A DNA stretch of 55,392 nucleotides from an uncultured Muribaculaceae bacterium (GTDB taxonomy: Bacteria; Bacteroidota; Bacteroidia; Bacteroidales; Muribaculaceae): NCBI GenBank assembly GCA_910583675.1, contig CAJTYH010000019.1:1-55392 (forward strand). The letters are read 5' to 3'. Both the position numbers and the translations under genes were made by a program. Shown piece by piece: positions 53,726 through 55,392 of this stretch. A model generated the notes under the pieces. It worked only from the letters and a program-made list of their open reading frames with translations, had not been told where the DNA came from and ran no database searches. Numbering within the stretch: position 1 is the stretch's first letter; the number at the start of each line of letters is the position of its first letter.

Positions 53726-55392
53726 TCAGTCTTCGATGGCTGCCTGGGCCGCAGCTACGCGGGCGATGGGCACACGGAAGGGGGAGCAGCTTACGTAGTT
53801 CATACCAAGTTTGGCACAGAATTTAACGGAGGACGGTTCGCCGCCGTGTTCGCCGCAGATGCCGACTTTGAGTTCGGGTTTTGTGGTACGTCCTTTGCGC
53901 ACTCCCATCTCTACGAGTTGGCCAACTCCTTCCTGGTCGAGTACTTCGAATGGATCGGTCTTGATGACGCCGTGTTCCTTATAGAACTTTAGGAATTTGG
54001 GGGCGTCATCGCGTGAGAAGCCGAAGGTCATCTGTGTGAGGTCGTTGGTGCCGAAGGAGAAGAAGTCTGCAACAGTTGCGATCTGGTCGGCTGTGAGAGC
54101 TGCGCGGGGAACTTCGATCATGGTGCCTACTAGGTATGGGATCGAGTGTCCGGTTTCTTCAAATACCTTTGCGGCGGTTATGTTTATTACATCAGCCTGG
54201 TTCTGGATTTCCTTGAGCGATCCTACCAGAGGAATCATGATTTCCGGTTTAACGTCAATGCCACGTGCCTTGCATGCCAAAGCGGCTTCAATTATTGCGC
54301 GTGTCTGCATTTCCGTGATTTCGGGATATGTGATTCCGAGACGGCATCCGCGGTGTCCAAGCATGGGGTTGAATTCCTCAAGTGCATCAACCTTGGCCTT
54401 TACTTCGGCAAGTGTGATACCCATTTCGTCTGCAAGTTCTTTCTGGGTTGCAGTCTGATGAGGCACGAATTCATGCAGTGGGGGATCAAGGAGACGGATA
54501 GTTACTCCGAAGCCATCCATTGCCTCAAAGATTCCTTCGAAGTCGCCTCTTTGGATCGGGAGGAGTTTAGCAAGTGCGTGGCGACGGCCTTCTTCGTCGG
54601 ATGCAAGGATCATCTCACGAACTGCTTTGATGCGATCGCCCTCAAAGAACATATGCTCGGTGCGGCATAGGCCGATGCCTTGTGCCCCGAAGTGGCGTGC
54701 CTGCTTGGCATCACGGGGAGTATCGGCATTGGTGCGTACAAGGGTTTTTGTATATTTGGAGGCGAGGTTCATGATGGCTCCGAAATCTCCGTCAAGTTCA
54801 GGCTGGACGGTGGGAACCTGTCCGTCATATACATCGCCGGTGGAACCGTTTAGTGAGATCCAGTCGCCTTCCTTGTATGTCTTGCCTCCCATTTCTACGG
54901 TGCGTTTTTCGTAGTCCACCTTGATTTCTCCGGCTCCGGAAACACAGCATTTACCCATACCGCGTGCCACTACTGCTGCGTGGCTTGTCATACCGCCGCG
55001 CATTGTGAGGATGCCTTGCGCGACTGCCATGCCTCGGAGGTCTTCGGGTGATGTTTCGATGCGGACAAGAACTACTTTCTTTTTCTTCTCTGACCAGGCT
55101 TCGGCATCGTCTGCAAAGAATACGATCTGGCCGGTTGCGGCTCCAGGAGATGCGGGCAAGCCCTTGGCAACAACCAAGGCGCGTTGCAGGGCAGATTTGT
55201 CGAATACGGGGTGGAGTAGTTCATCAAGTTTCTGAGGCTCCATGCGGAGAAGTGCAGTCTTCTCATCGATTTCACCTTCACGAAGGAGATCCATGGCGAT
55301 TTTTACCATCGCAGCTCCAGTGCGTTTGCCATTACGTGTCTGGAGCATCCAGAGTTTGCCGTCCTGGATGGTGAACTCCATGTCCTGCATGT
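53726..55392 (-). CDS. ppdK: Pyruvate, phosphate dikinase (C-terminal part)
   Basis: The visible 554-plus residues are the C-terminal part of PPDK, which interconverts pyruvate, ATP and phosphate with PEP, AMP and pyrophosphate. The gene runs off the right edge, so the ATP-grasp N-terminus is missing from view. An internal Met at 55390 is not the start. DMEFTIQDGKLWMLQTRNGK opens the visible region. The phosphohistidine is in GGMTSHAAVVARG. The PEP-binding barrel includes LCRTEHMFF, GTNDLTQMTFGFSRDD, and the catalytic cysteine of ICGEHGGEPSS. In anaerobic Bacteroidota it works with PEP carboxykinase in reversible glycolysis. Confidence 0.95.
   Translation of the reverse strand, partial: MQDMEFTIQDGKLWMLQTRNGKRTGAAMVKIAMDLLREGEIDEKTALLRMEPQKLDELLHPVFDKSALQRALVVAKGLPASPGAATGQIVFFADDAEAWSEKKKKVVLVRIETSPEDLRGMAVAQGILTMRGGMTSHAAVVARGMGKCCVSGAGEIKVDYEKRTVEMGGKTYKEGDWISLNGSTGDVYDGQVPTVQPELDGDFGAIMNLASKYTKTLVRTNADTPRDAKQARHFGAQGIGLCRTEHMFFEGDRIKAVREMILASDEEGRRHALAKLLPIQRGDFEGIFEAMDGFGVTIRLLDPPLHEFVPHQTATQKELADEMGITLAEVKAKVDALEEFNPMLGHRGCRLGITYPEITEMQTRAIIEAALACKARGIDVKPEIMIPLVGSLKEIQNQADVINITAAKVFEETGHSIPYLVGTMIEVPRAALTADQIATVADFFSFGTNDLTQMTFGFSRDDAPKFLKFYKEHGVIKTDPFEVLDQEGVGQLVEMGVRKGRTTKPELKVGICGEHGGEPSSVKFCAKLGMNYVSCSPFRVPIARVAAAQAAIED

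Noticed and set aside
1..55392. CRISPR arrays, insertion sequences, prophage, tRNA or rRNA genes
   Set aside because: I saw no regularly spaced repeats, transposase motifs, phage genes or cloverleaf-like segments in any gap.

Overview
The window looks like chromosomal DNA from a Bacteroidota gut commensal, most likely order Bacteroidales (a Muribaculaceae-like genome would fit, but that is inference). The reasons are a fused LpxC-FabZ protein, the Bacteroidota families DUF5606 and DUF5063, a galactan-degrading GH2/GH53 pair with surface-lipoprotein features, and repeated promoters of the Bacteroidota sigma type (TTTG, 20 bp, TAnnTTTG). Almost no gene has a Shine-Dalgarno sequence. I see no CRISPR array, insertion sequence, prophage, tRNA or rRNA.

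Layout. 1-6.5 kb: a leftward set of three secreted glycosidases (GH5-like, GH53 galactanase, GH2 beta-galactosidase). 6.7-9 kb: a META-domain lipoprotein facing an OprP-type porin. 9-15.3 kb: a DPP5-like S9 peptidase, valS, a small unknown protein and a nitroreductase. 15.4-18.9 kb: aspartate:alanine antiporter plus aspartate 4-decarboxylase, a proton-motive decarboxylation cycle. 19-24.3 kb: cobalamin-dependent ribonucleotide reductase with a strong leader hairpin, then priA. 24.5-28.7 kb: galM, a thioredoxin-fold protein without its CxxC, a roughly 1-kb AT-rich gap holding a predicted small RNA and a possible oriC, then dnaA. 28.9-33.9 kb: amidase, MlaD-type MCE protein, CBM20-GH77 amylomaltase. 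34-38.2 kb: purT, a DUF5606 protein, and a sugar kinase fused to a RapZ C-terminal domain next to a MurU-like nucleotidyltransferase. 38.2-42.9 kb: a leftward run yicC-gmk-nadD-DUF5063-ligA. 43-48.3 kb: tsaB, an FKBP, lpxD, lpxC/fabZ, lpxA, rlmH. 48.3-53.5 kb: leftward hemW, AddB-like nuclease, YjbR and PH-domain genes. 53.7 kb to the right edge: the C-terminal part of pyruvate phosphate dikinase.

Most of the window is housekeeping: translation, replication, NAD, purine, lipid A and cell-wall functions. The parts most worth a second look are the predicted ~104-nt RNA with overlapping alternative pairings upstream of dnaA, the kinase-RapZ fusion beside MurU, the nrdJ leader hairpin, the AspT-AspD pair, the galactan operon with no SusC/SusD in view, and the CxxC-less TlpA-like protein. 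I found no convincing multi-gene system of an entirely unknown kind. All family calls come from reading motifs, not from database searches.
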